Source of the DNA: Actinomycetes bacterium
Lineage (GTDB): Bacteria; Actinomycetota; Acidimicrobiia; Acidimicrobiales; Microtrichaceae
DNA length: 5,105 nt
Assembly (NCBI GenBank): GCA_023423475.1
Contig: JAFAFN010000135.1
Coordinates: 1 to 5,105 of the forward strand
Direction of reading: 5' to 3'
Shown here: piece by piece, positions 1-4,379 of the stretch
How positions within the stretch are numbered: the stretch's first letter is position 1
Layout: each line of letters begins with the position of its first letter
Position numbers and translations under genes: made by a program
Notes under the pieces: generated by a model
Databases searched by the model: none
Seen by the model: the letters and a program-made list of their open reading frames with translations, nothing else
Told to the model about the DNA's origin: nothing

Positions 1-202
1 ACCGCCACCGGAATGGACCGAGTGGCGGGAGTCCCTCGACGCCTACGACGTGATCGACGTGCCCGCCGACTCACCCCAGCCGTCCGACGTCGACGGCACC
101 GTGTCCACGATCCGCTCCACCGGCACCGAGGGTGCGCCGGTCCTCGAGCTCGATGTCGATGTCACCCTCGGCTACGTGGAGGTCTTCCGTGTCGAATCCT
201 GA
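1..202 (+). CDS. C-terminal fragment of a LiaF/PspC-like envelope-stress membrane protein (5' end outside window)
   Basis: The reading frame is open from position 2 and ends at TGA 200-202, giving 66 visible residues. The tail reads as alternating hydrophobic/acidic beta-strand sequence ending VTLGYVEVFRVES. This resembles the last strand of the LiaF C-terminal-like ('cell wall-active antibiotics response') domain that follows PspC or multi-helix membrane segments in actinobacterial proteins, where the end is typically Gly-x-Val-Glu-Val. Family knowledge places such proteins in the membrane with the beta-domain involved in sensing or in regulating envelope-stress two-component systems. No membrane segment is visible here because the N-terminal part is missing. 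The next gene starts 14 bases before this stop, so the two are probably co-transcribed. The assignment rests on the short C-terminal pattern only; another beta-rich protein is possible. Confidence 0.55.
   Translation, partial: PPPEWTEWRESLDAYDVIDVPADSPQPSDVDGTVSTIRSTGTEGAPVLELDVDVTLGYVEVFRVES
178..182 (+). promoter_or_regulatory. Ribosome binding site deciding the GTG-189 start
   Basis: GGAGG sits 6 bases before the GTG at 189, inside the end of the upstream gene. The in-frame ATG at 243 has only an AAGGAG (217-222) 20 bases away, which is too far, so GTG-189 is preferred as the main start. Confidence 0.6.
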
Positions 203-476
203 GACGCTGTCGAACGAAGGAGCCCTGTCGAGCCAGAGCGCGATGTCGAACCACGAGACCGACGTGGTCGGCTTCTTCTTCGGCGTCGTGTTCCTGGTGT
301 GCGCCGCGGCAGCCATCGCGCTGCGGACGGTGCCGCTGGGCGAGTCGGCCGATGGCGGTGTCGCCGTCGCCGCGGCGATCGTCCTGCTCGTCACCGGAGC
401 GATCGGCATCGGCGGTTCATTACGGAACCGTCACCGTCGCGCCCGGACGGCGTCGGCTCAGTTGCCGAAGACCTGA
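189..476 (+). CDS. Small two-helix membrane protein with an N-terminal hexapeptide repeat
   Basis: The protein has 95 residues from GTG-189 and no family I recognise. Residues 1-24 are polar and form four hexads: VSNPET, LSNEGA, LSSQSA, MSNHET. Two hydrophobic segments follow, about residues 25-44 (starting DVVGFFFGVVF) and about 54-74 (GVAVAAAIVLLVTGAIGIGG). The tail is basic (RNRHRRAR), which favours a cytoplasmic C-terminus; with two helices the N-terminus would then also be cytoplasmic. The gene starts 14 bases inside the preceding LiaF/PspC-like gene, so it may be an accessory of that protein; this is inference. Its 3' end overlaps the convergent CAP gene by 19 bp. GTG-189 is chosen for its Shine-Dalgarno sequence. 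A shorter 77-residue form from ATG-243 would keep both helices and drop most of the repeat. Confidence 0.68.
   Translation: MSNPETLSNEGALSSQSAMSNHETDVVGFFFGVVFLVCAAAAIALRTVPLGESADGGVAVAAAIVLLVTGAIGIGGSLRNRHRRARTASAQLPKT
190..261 (+). repeat. Four tandem 18-bp units, each beginning with a possible start codon
   Basis: The units are 190-207, 208-225, 226-243 and 244-261. All four begin with TGTCGA. Units 1 and 4 also share the GAGAC at unit positions 12-16. The base before each TGTCGA is G, C, C and A, so every unit supplies an in-frame NTG-TCG (GTG, CTG, CTG, ATG). Neither the preceding nor the following 18 bases continue the pattern. The array therefore spans exactly the coding start of the small membrane protein and encodes its polar N-terminal hexads. 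Confidence 0.75.
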
Positions 477-886
477 ACGACGTAGAAACGACCGTTGACG
501 ACGGCCACGCCGGTGCCGAACTTGTCGTAGCGGCCGCTGAGGATCGACGCACGGTGCGAGCTGCTCGCCATGAACAGCGAGTGCATCTCGCCGACGGAGC
601 GTGCCCAGCCGACGTTCTCGCCCACGTAGCGGAACCCGGCGGTGCCCTCACGCAGGTTGGAGTGGCTGACCCTGCCGGTCGCCGCCATGTGATCGGCCCA
701 GTCCTGCGCCTTGTTGACCAGGTTCACGTCGAGCGTCAGCTCGTGGAGGCCACGGTTGACCCGCTCGTTGTTGATGAGCTGGGAGGACTCCCACGCTTCC
801 TGGTTCCTGGTGCAGCCCGCTGCGACGAGCGAGACGACGAGTGCGAGAGCGACGAGACTGGACAGTCGACGGGTGCGACGGGTCAT
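458..886 (-). CDS. CAP/SCP-domain (YkwD-like) lipoprotein
   Basis: The protein has 142 residues. A basic start (MTRRTRR) and hydrophobic stretch lead to VAAGC, giving a lipobox with Cys25, so it is predicted to be exported and lipid-anchored. The rest is a single CAP domain of near-minimal bacterial length: INNERVNRGL (38-47), SHS with His75, GENVG with Glu90, Glu100, and SSSHRASIL with His111. The closing strands (about 121-142) end VVQVFGN. His75, Glu90, Glu100 and His111 fit the CAP His/Glu cluster. The usual W-[MN]-x-S-P-G-H-R appears as FMASSSHR, with Phe105 for Trp and Ser-Ser for Pro-Gly. Bacterial CAP proteins are extracytoplasmic and mostly of unknown substrate. ATG-886 is chosen because the signal peptide begins there; AGGA (897-900) lies 10 bases upstream. 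A longer frame to 949 would put a non-signal sequence in front. It is transcribed alone from its own leader region. Confidence 0.9.
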   Translation of the reverse strand: MTRRTRRLSSLVALALVVSLVAAGCTRNQEAWESSQLINNERVNRGLHELTLDVNLVNKAQDWADHMAATGRVSHSNLREGTAGFRYVGENVGWARSVGEMHSLFMASSSHRASILSGRYDKFGTGVAVVNGRFYVVQVFGN

Positions 887-909
887 GGTGAGAACGTCCT
901 GAAGTCGGG

Positions 910-923
910 GGATCGGTCGATCC
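910..923. repeat. 14-bp perfect dyad in the CAP gene leader
   Basis: GGATCG (910-915) and CGATCC (918-923) are perfect inverted arms separated by GT. The dyad lies 24-37 bases before the CAP start codon, in the transcribed leader if the -10 box at 977-982 is right. It could be a protein-binding site or a short hairpin; no U-run follows, so a terminator is unlikely. Confidence 0.4.
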
Positions 924-956
924 AAGTGGTGGTCGGGTGAGCGGGCCACGTACGGA

Positions 957-974
957 CATCAGCCCCAGCTGATG
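957..974. promoter_or_regulatory. Inverted repeat over the predicted transcription start of the CAP gene (candidate operator)
   Basis: CATCAGC (957-963) and GCTGATG (968-974) are perfect 7-bp arms around a CCCA spacer. On the minus strand the repeat begins two bases after the TAATAT -10 box and covers the expected transcription start near 970. This is where a repressor operator would sit. In RNA it could instead form a 5'-terminal hairpin. No regulator gene adjoins it. Confidence 0.45.
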
Positions 975-976
975 AA

Positions 977-982
977 ATATTA
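977..982 (-). promoter_or_regulatory. Candidate -10 box of the CAP lipoprotein gene
   Basis: On the minus strand positions 982-977 read TAATAT, within a distinctly AT-rich patch (about 975-1010) of otherwise GC-rich DNA. No good -35 hexamer is found 16-18 bases upstream (TCATGT at 1005-1000 is weak). Transcription from here would give a leader of roughly 85 nt. The rest of the 887-1046 gap also holds a second CTGATGA (987-993), a direct repeat of 969-975. Confidence 0.45.
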
Positions 983-1046
983 CGATCTGATGACAGAACA
1001 CATGACTATCACACGGTCGGCACGCAACGCGCGGATGTGAGACATG

Positions 1047-1484
1047 TCATGTCAGTTCGATGCCACATTCCCGACGTGCCCAGGTCGTGATCCGTTCACT
1101 CCTGGCGTCGAGCTCGCCGAAGCGATCGTTGAGATCCTCACGTCGACGTTCGACCTCGCTCGGGTTGACCGCGTCGGGGTCACCGGTCGCCTCGCTGGCC
1201 AGCCGGTCCTTCGCGAGCAGGTCGACGACGTCGATCACGGCGTCCGCGAGCTCACGGAAGTCCGATCGGATCTCCTCGGGTGCTTCGTCCGCGAGCGCAC
1301 GCAGTCGCCTCGCCTCGGCGTCGGCCGCGGTCAGGTCGCCGTCCTCGAGCGCGGTCGCGAGGTCGTCCAACTGGGCCTGGTCCTCGAGCGCCGAGCAGAA
1401 GCCCGGCGTGCCGTCACCGCACGCGAGCGGCACCGACGTCGACGCCACCACCACGAGGGCGGCGACGAGGCGACGCGGCGTCAT
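1047..1484 (-). CDS. Small exported protein with conserved-looking cysteine pair (hypothetical)
   Basis: The protein has 145 residues. MTPRR and a hydrophobic stretch (5-21) form a signal peptide ending VPLAC at Cys22. The lipobox is imperfect because Pro occupies -3, so lipidation is possible but not certain. The mature part is acidic and predicted mostly helical: FCSALEDQ with Cys30, then LDDLATALEDGDLTAADAEA, APEEIRSDFREL (68-79), a charged linker, and a C-terminal TTWARRECGIEL with Cys140. This arrangement (early FC, a Pro-Glu-Ile-x-x-Asp segment, terminal CGI) is seen in many small secreted actinobacterial proteins of unknown function. Cys30 and Cys140 are likely disulfide-bonded. The start codon overlaps the rpe stop as ATGA (1481-1484), with GGAGG at 1495-1499, so it is co-transcribed and probably translationally coupled to rpe. 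I assign no function. Confidence 0.8.
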   Translation of the reverse strand: MTPRRLVAALVVVASTSVPLACGDGTPGFCSALEDQAQLDDLATALEDGDLTAADAEARRLRALADEAPEEIRSDFRELADAVIDVVDLLAKDRLASEATGDPDAVNPSEVERRREDLNDRFGELDARSERITTWARRECGIELT

Positions 1485-2161
1485 GCCCGGGCCGCCTCCG
1501 CCAGGGCTCGGATCTCGGACACGGCGTGCGCCAGGCCCTCGGGGTCGCGGTAGAGGGCGCTGCCGGCGACGAGCACGTCGGCACCGGCTGCAGCGGCGCC
1601 CGAGACCGTGGACGGACCGATGCCGCCGTCGACCTCGAGGTCGATGTCGCGACCGGTGAACTCGATCATCGCCGCGACCTCGGCGATCTTCGGCTCCATC
1701 GTCTCGATGTAGGCCTGACCACCGAAGCCCGGGTTGACCGTCATGACCAGGACGAGGTCGACGAGGTCCATGACGTGAGCGATCGCCGAGGCGGGCGTGG
1801 CCGGGTTGAGGGCGACCGCCGGGCTGGCGCCGAGCTCACGGATGTTGGCGAGCGTGCGGTGCAGGTGCGTGCAGGCCTCGGCGTGCACGATGACGATCTC
1901 GCAACCGGCCTCGACGTAGAGGTGGGCCAGCTCGTCGGGGTTGACCACCATGAGGTGCGCCTCGAAGGGCACGTCGACGTGCGCCCGGCACGCCTTGATG
2001 ACGTCGGGTCCGAACGTGAGATTCGGCACGAACACGCCGTCCATCACGTCCCACTGGATCCGGTCGACACCGGCCTGCTCGAGGGCGACGCACTCCTCTC
2101 CGAGACGGGAGAAGTCGGCGGGCAGCACCGACGGGGCGATCTGGATGTCTCGGGTGGTCAT
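1481..2161 (-). CDS. rpe: Ribulose-phosphate 3-epimerase
   Basis: The enzyme has 226 residues, normal for the family. It interconverts D-ribulose 5-phosphate and D-xylulose 5-phosphate in the cytosolic pentose phosphate (or Calvin) pathway. It is a single TIM barrel. Visible motifs are IAPSVLPADFSRL (8-20), WDVMDG (37-42) with Asp38 and FVPNLTFGP, EAHLMV with His69, TVNPGFGGQ (141-149), EVDGG with Asp178, and the phosphate-loop strand VLVAGSALY (196-204). The metal ligands in characterised enzymes are His, Asp, His, Asp. Here the first is Gln36 (IQWD in place of the usual H-x-D), while Asp38, His69 and Asp178 are kept. Start ATG-2161 gives the canonical N-terminus; sequence further upstream is low-complexity Arg-rich and unlike the family. 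No Shine-Dalgarno sequence precedes it, and TAGCCT ends 8 bases before the ATG, so the message may be leaderless or nearly so. It is the first gene of a two-gene operon. Confidence 0.96.
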   Translation of the reverse strand: MTTRDIQIAPSVLPADFSRLGEECVALEQAGVDRIQWDVMDGVFVPNLTFGPDVIKACRAHVDVPFEAHLMVVNPDELAHLYVEAGCEIVIVHAEACTHLHRTLANIRELGASPAVALNPATPASAIAHVMDLVDLVLVMTVNPGFGGQAYIETMEPKIAEVAAMIEFTGRDIDLEVDGGIGPSTVSGAAAAGADVLVAGSALYRDPEGLAHAVSEIRALAEAARA

Positions 2162-2169
2162 GGCACCGC

Positions 2170-2175
2170 AGGCTA
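2170..2175 (-). promoter_or_regulatory. Candidate -10 box of rpe with very short or no leader
   Basis: On the minus strand 2175-2170 read TAGCCT, matching TANNNT, with 8 bases before the rpe ATG. No Shine-Dalgarno sequence is present in the gap. This fits a leaderless or 1-2 nt leader start, a common actinobacterial arrangement; no -35 box stands out. Confidence 0.35.
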
Positions 2176-2238
2176 TCCGCGGCGTCGTGCCGCACCGGAA
2201 CCGGACGGGCGTCGAACCGCCGTGCGGCGGCGCCCCTC

Positions 2239-2250
2239 TACGGTGAGGGG
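2239..2250 (+). promoter_or_regulatory. Leaderless promoter of the RNA methyltransferase operon
   Basis: TACGGT (2239-2244) is followed by exactly six bases and then ATG-2251, the TANNNT-N6-ATG spacing typical of actinobacterial leaderless genes. The intervening GAGGGG touches the start codon and so is too close to act as a Shine-Dalgarno sequence. No clear -35 hexamer is seen. Confidence 0.5.
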
Positions 2251-3456
2251 ATGTCGCGGCACGAAGTGGTCGAGGTCGAGATCGAACGTGTCGTGGCCGG
2301 CGGTCTCGGACTCGGGCACGAGGGCAGCGGTCGTGTGGTGCTCGCCGCGGGCGCGCTGCCGGGCGAACGGGTCGCCGTCGAGCTCGAACGCTCACGCAAG
2401 CGCTTCGCCCAAGGTCACACGGTCTCGGTCCTGTCGCCGTCGCCGGAGCGCATCGATGCGCCGTGCCCGGAGGTCGCCGCCGGTTGCGGTGGCTGCGACC
2501 AGCAGCACGCACCGGCCGCCCTCCAACGGGAGCTCAAGGTCGGCATCGTCGTCGACAGCCTCGCCCACCTGGCCAAGCTGCCCGACCTGCCGGTGCACCC
2601 GGGGGAGCAGCTGAGCGTCGACGGCTACCGCACGACGCTGCGCTGCGCGGTCGTGGACGGCCGGGCCGGCTTCCGTCGACGACGCAGCAACCGGATCCAC
2701 GTCGTCGAATCGTGTTGGATCGCGCATCCCGCCGTCAGGGAGATCGTCGAGCACGGACGCTTCCCCGGCGCGACCGAGGTGATCATCCGAGTTGGTGCAC
2801 GCACCGGTGAGCGGCTGGTGGTCGTCTCGCCGAGCGCGAGCGACGTGGTCGTGCCCGACGGCGTGCAGGTGGTCGGCGCGGACGACCTCGCCGCCGGCGC
2901 CGATGTCCACCTGCACGAGATGGTCGCCCGTCGCCGGTTCCGGGTGTCGGCCGGCTCGTTCTTCCAGGCGCGACCCGACGGTGCCGAAGCACTCGTGCGT
3001 GCGGTCGGTCGAGCGCTGGGCGACTTCGATCCCGCATCGCAGCGCCTCGTCGACCTGTACGGCGGTGTCGGTCTGTTCACGCTGGCGCTCGGCGCCCGCC
3101 ACTCGGTGCTCGTGGAACGCTCGCCGTCGTCGTGCGCGGACGCCCGGGTCAACCTGGCGCCGTTGGACGCGGTCGTCGAGGAGCTCGCCGTCGAGCGCTG
3201 GCGACCGACGGCGGCCGAGGCCGTCATCGCGGACCCGGCCCGTGCCGGTCTCGGCGCCGAGGGTGTCGAACAGGTCGTCGCCACCGGTGCCGCACGGGTC
3301 GCGCTCGTGAGCTGCGACCCCGCGTCGCTCGCCCGCGACACACGGTCGCTGGTCGACGCCGGCTACGAGGCGCTCGGCGTGGAGCTCGTCGACATGTTCC
3401 CCCAGACCCACCACGTCGAAGCCGTCACCACGCTGGTCAGGAGCGATGCCCGATGA
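2251..3456 (+). CDS. TRAM-domain, Fe-S-type RNA (uracil-5-)-methyltransferase (RlmC/RlmD/TrmA family)
   Basis: The protein has 401 residues, normal for the family. It is predicted to transfer a methyl group from S-adenosylmethionine to C5 of a uridine in rRNA or tRNA. Residues 1-62 form a TRAM RNA-binding domain (GGLGLGHEGSGRVVLAAGALPGE region). Cys72, Cys79, Cys82 (CGGC) and Cys155 (ESCWI) fit the four Fe-S ligands of RumA-type enzymes, although the first gap is six residues where E. coli RumA has five. The methyltransferase half shows FFQ (237-239), DLYGGVGLF (268-276, SAM loop), DPARAGL (328-334), VSCDP with nucleophile Cys355, and FPQTHHVE with general base Glu390. The Cys-to-Glu spacing of 35 equals that of E. 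coli RumA (Cys389/Glu424). The target uridine cannot be decided from sequence, so no symbol is given. First gene of an operon; its stop overlaps the next start. Confidence 0.93.
   Translation: MSRHEVVEVEIERVVAGGLGLGHEGSGRVVLAAGALPGERVAVELERSRKRFAQGHTVSVLSPSPERIDAPCPEVAAGCGGCDQQHAPAALQRELKVGIVVDSLAHLAKLPDLPVHPGEQLSVDGYRTTLRCAVVDGRAGFRRRRSNRIHVVESCWIAHPAVREIVEHGRFPGATEVIIRVGARTGERLVVVSPSASDVVVPDGVQVVGADDLAAGADVHLHEMVARRRFRVSAGSFFQARPDGAEALVRAVGRALGDFDPASQRLVDLYGGVGLFTLALGARHSVLVERSPSSCADARVNLAPLDAVVEELAVERWRPTAAEAVIADPARAGLGAEGVEQVVATGAARVALVSCDPASLARDTRSLVDAGYEALGVELVDMFPQTHHVEAVTTLVRSDAR
3439..3443 (+). promoter_or_regulatory. Ribosome binding site for the glutaminyl cyclase, inside the upstream gene
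   Basis: AGGAG lies 9 bases before ATG-3453, within the last codons of the methyltransferase. Together with the ATGA overlap at 3453-3456 it supports coupled translation and fixes the start; the out-of-frame ATG at 3445 is not used. Confidence 0.6.
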
Positions 3457-4289
3457 GATCCCTCTGCGTTGCGGCAGCCCTGTCGACGTTGCTGGTGCTC
3501 GCCGGGTGCAGCGACGACGCGGCCGAACCGGCGTCGACGACGACAGCGCCCGCCGAGTGCGAGGCCGGCACACCCGAGTCGCTGCAGGTCGAGGTGGTCC
3601 GCACCATCGAGCGGGGCGCGGACTCCTACACCCAGGGACTCGTCGTGTACGACGGGCGGCTCTTCGAGAGCGGCGGGCGCTACGGCGAATCGACCATCCG
3701 TGAGCGGGACCTCGACTCCGGCGAGCAGCTGCGCCGGGTCGACGTCGACGCGGACCTGTTCGCCGAGGGCCTCAGTGCGAGCGGTCAGGGCGACCTGGTG
3801 CAGCTCACCTGGAAGGAGGGGACCGCGCTCGTGTGGGACCCCGACACCCTCGAGGTGGTCGACGAGCTCACCTATGACGGCGAGGGCTGGGGGCTGACCA
3901 CGCTGACCGACGGCACCTTCGTGATGTCGGACGGGTCCGACCGGCTCGTCGAGCGCGATGCCGAGGACTTCACGGTGCTCGACGAGGCCGAGGTGCAGCG
4001 GGCCGACGGCGACGCGGATGATCTGAACGAGCTCGAGTTCGACGGCGAGTCCATCTGGGCCAACCGCTACCAGAGCGACGAGCTGCTGCGGATCGACCCC
4101 GAGTGCTGGACGGTCGACGGCGTCGCGGACCTGACCGAGCTGCGCGAGCAGGCCGAGGGGCTCGCCGAGGCGACGGGGGACGACATCGACGTCACCAACG
4201 GGGTCGCCCACATCCCCGGCACGGACCGGTTCCTCGTCACGGGCAAGTGGTGGCCGGTGATGTACGAGGTCCGTTTCTCGACGTCCTGA
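3453..4289 (+). CDS. Glutaminyl-peptide cyclotransferase (glutamine cyclotransferase family), lipoprotein
   Basis: The protein has 278 residues. It is predicted to cyclise N-terminal glutamine of peptides or proteins to pyroglutamate outside the membrane. Residues 1-18 are a signal peptide ending LAGC, with Cys19 as lipid site, followed by a low-complexity Ala/Thr/Glu linker to about residue 40. The rest is the five-bladed beta-propeller of the plant/bacterial QC family. Motifs in order are YTQGL (59-63), FESGGRYGES, AEGL (104-107), LTWKEG (118-123), GEGWGLT (143-149), MSDGSDRL (158-165), LNELEF (191-196), IWANRYQSDELLRIDP (201-216), and NGVAHIP...FLVTGKWWPVMYEV (249-273). Cys36 and Cys218 are the only mature cysteines besides the anchor; Cys218 lies in DPECW where DP-x-TG is usual, so a disulfide is possible. 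The start codon overlaps the methyltransferase stop (ATGA). Confidence 0.95.
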   Translation: MRSLCVAAALSTLLVLAGCSDDAAEPASTTTAPAECEAGTPESLQVEVVRTIERGADSYTQGLVVYDGRLFESGGRYGESTIRERDLDSGEQLRRVDVDADLFAEGLSASGQGDLVQLTWKEGTALVWDPDTLEVVDELTYDGEGWGLTTLTDGTFVMSDGSDRLVERDAEDFTVLDEAEVQRADGDADDLNELEFDGESIWANRYQSDELLRIDPECWTVDGVADLTELREQAEGLAEATGDDIDVTNGVAHIPGTDRFLVTGKWWPVMYEVRFSTS

Positions 4290-4304
4290 GGCGACGCCGG
4301 CGGC

Positions 4305-4310
4305 TAGGGT
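4305..4310 (+). promoter_or_regulatory. Candidate -10 box for the MpaB-like oxygenase gene
   Basis: TAGGGT matches TANNNT and lies 15 bases after the cyclase stop. Transcription near A-4317 would give a leader of about 63 nt to ATG-4380. No convincing -35 box is visible, so read-through from the upstream operon cannot be excluded. Confidence 0.35.
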
Positions 4311-4314
4311 GCTG

Positions 4315-4326
4315 TGACAGTTGTCA
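4315..4326. promoter_or_regulatory. TGACA-GT-TGTCA dyad just after the -10 box (candidate operator)
   Basis: TGACA (4315-4319) and TGTCA (4322-4326) are perfect inverted arms with a 2-bp spacer. The dyad begins 4 bases after TAGGGT and covers the expected transcription start. That position suits a repressor operator; no regulator gene is visible in the window. Confidence 0.4.
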
Positions 4327-4369
4327 TGGCGTGGTCCGGGGGGATGCGCCGCAGGCGAGCGACGATCTC

Positions 4370-4374
4370 GGAGG
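4370..4374 (+). promoter_or_regulatory. Ribosome binding site deciding the ATG-4380 start
   Basis: GGAGG lies 5 bases before ATG-4380. In-frame alternatives at GTG-4314, ATG-4326 and ATG-4344 lack a properly spaced Shine-Dalgarno sequence and would add an Arg-rich extension (MRRRRATISEVV) not typical of the family. Confidence 0.6.
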
Positions 4375-4379
4375 TCGTG

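Larger units (their letters stand above)
2162..2250. promoter_or_regulatory. 89-bp divergent promoter region between rpe and the RNA methyltransferase
   Basis: Both genes fire outward from this gap. It contains the two candidate -10 boxes, a CCGG-AA-CCGG dyad (2195-2204), and a GC-rich hairpin CCGCC-GTGC-GGCGG (2217-2230) lying just upstream of the rightward -10 box. Such short dyads arise easily in GC-rich DNA, so a regulatory role is only a possibility. Confidence 0.5.

Noticed and set aside
190..261. TCGAA repeats as LexA/SOS boxes
   Set aside because: The actinobacterial LexA site needs CGAAC followed by GTTCG in inverted orientation; here the units are direct repeats with no partner arm.
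887..949. N-terminal extension of the CAP protein to position 949
   Set aside because: The extra 21 residues precede a perfectly placed signal peptide starting at ATG-886, and the region holds leader dyads rather than plausible coding sequence.
1009..1040. TCACA (1009-1013) and TGTGA (1036-1040) as a CRP-like site
   Set aside because: The half-sites are in reversed order for a CRP site (TGTGA-N6-TCACA) and 22 bases apart.
1021..1050. Possible terminator or palindrome (GACATGTC at 1041-1048 and a GCGCG/CGTGC stem nearby) after the rpe operon
   Set aside because: The palindrome is short and partly coding, the stem needs a G-U pair, and no T-run follows on the minus strand.
1280..2614. Open frame of 444 codons on the plus strand across rpe and into the methyltransferase
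   Set aside because: It is antisense to rpe and then out of frame with the methyltransferase, with Arg/Asp-rich composition and no family resemblance.
2392..3573. Open frame of 393 codons on the minus strand, antisense to the RNA methyltransferase
   Set aside because: Low-complexity Arg/Asp/Gly composition with no motif; the plus strand carries all catalytic motifs of the methyltransferase.
4290..4304. GC-rich GCCGGC stretch after the cyclase stop as a terminator
   Set aside because: The palindrome is only 6 bp with no loop and no T-run.
4326..4379. Earlier in-frame starts (4314, 4326, 4344) for the MpaB-like gene
   Set aside because: They lack a properly spaced Shine-Dalgarno sequence, add an atypical Arg-rich extension, and ATG-4326 overlaps the dyad; GGAGG with 5-base spacing marks ATG-4380.
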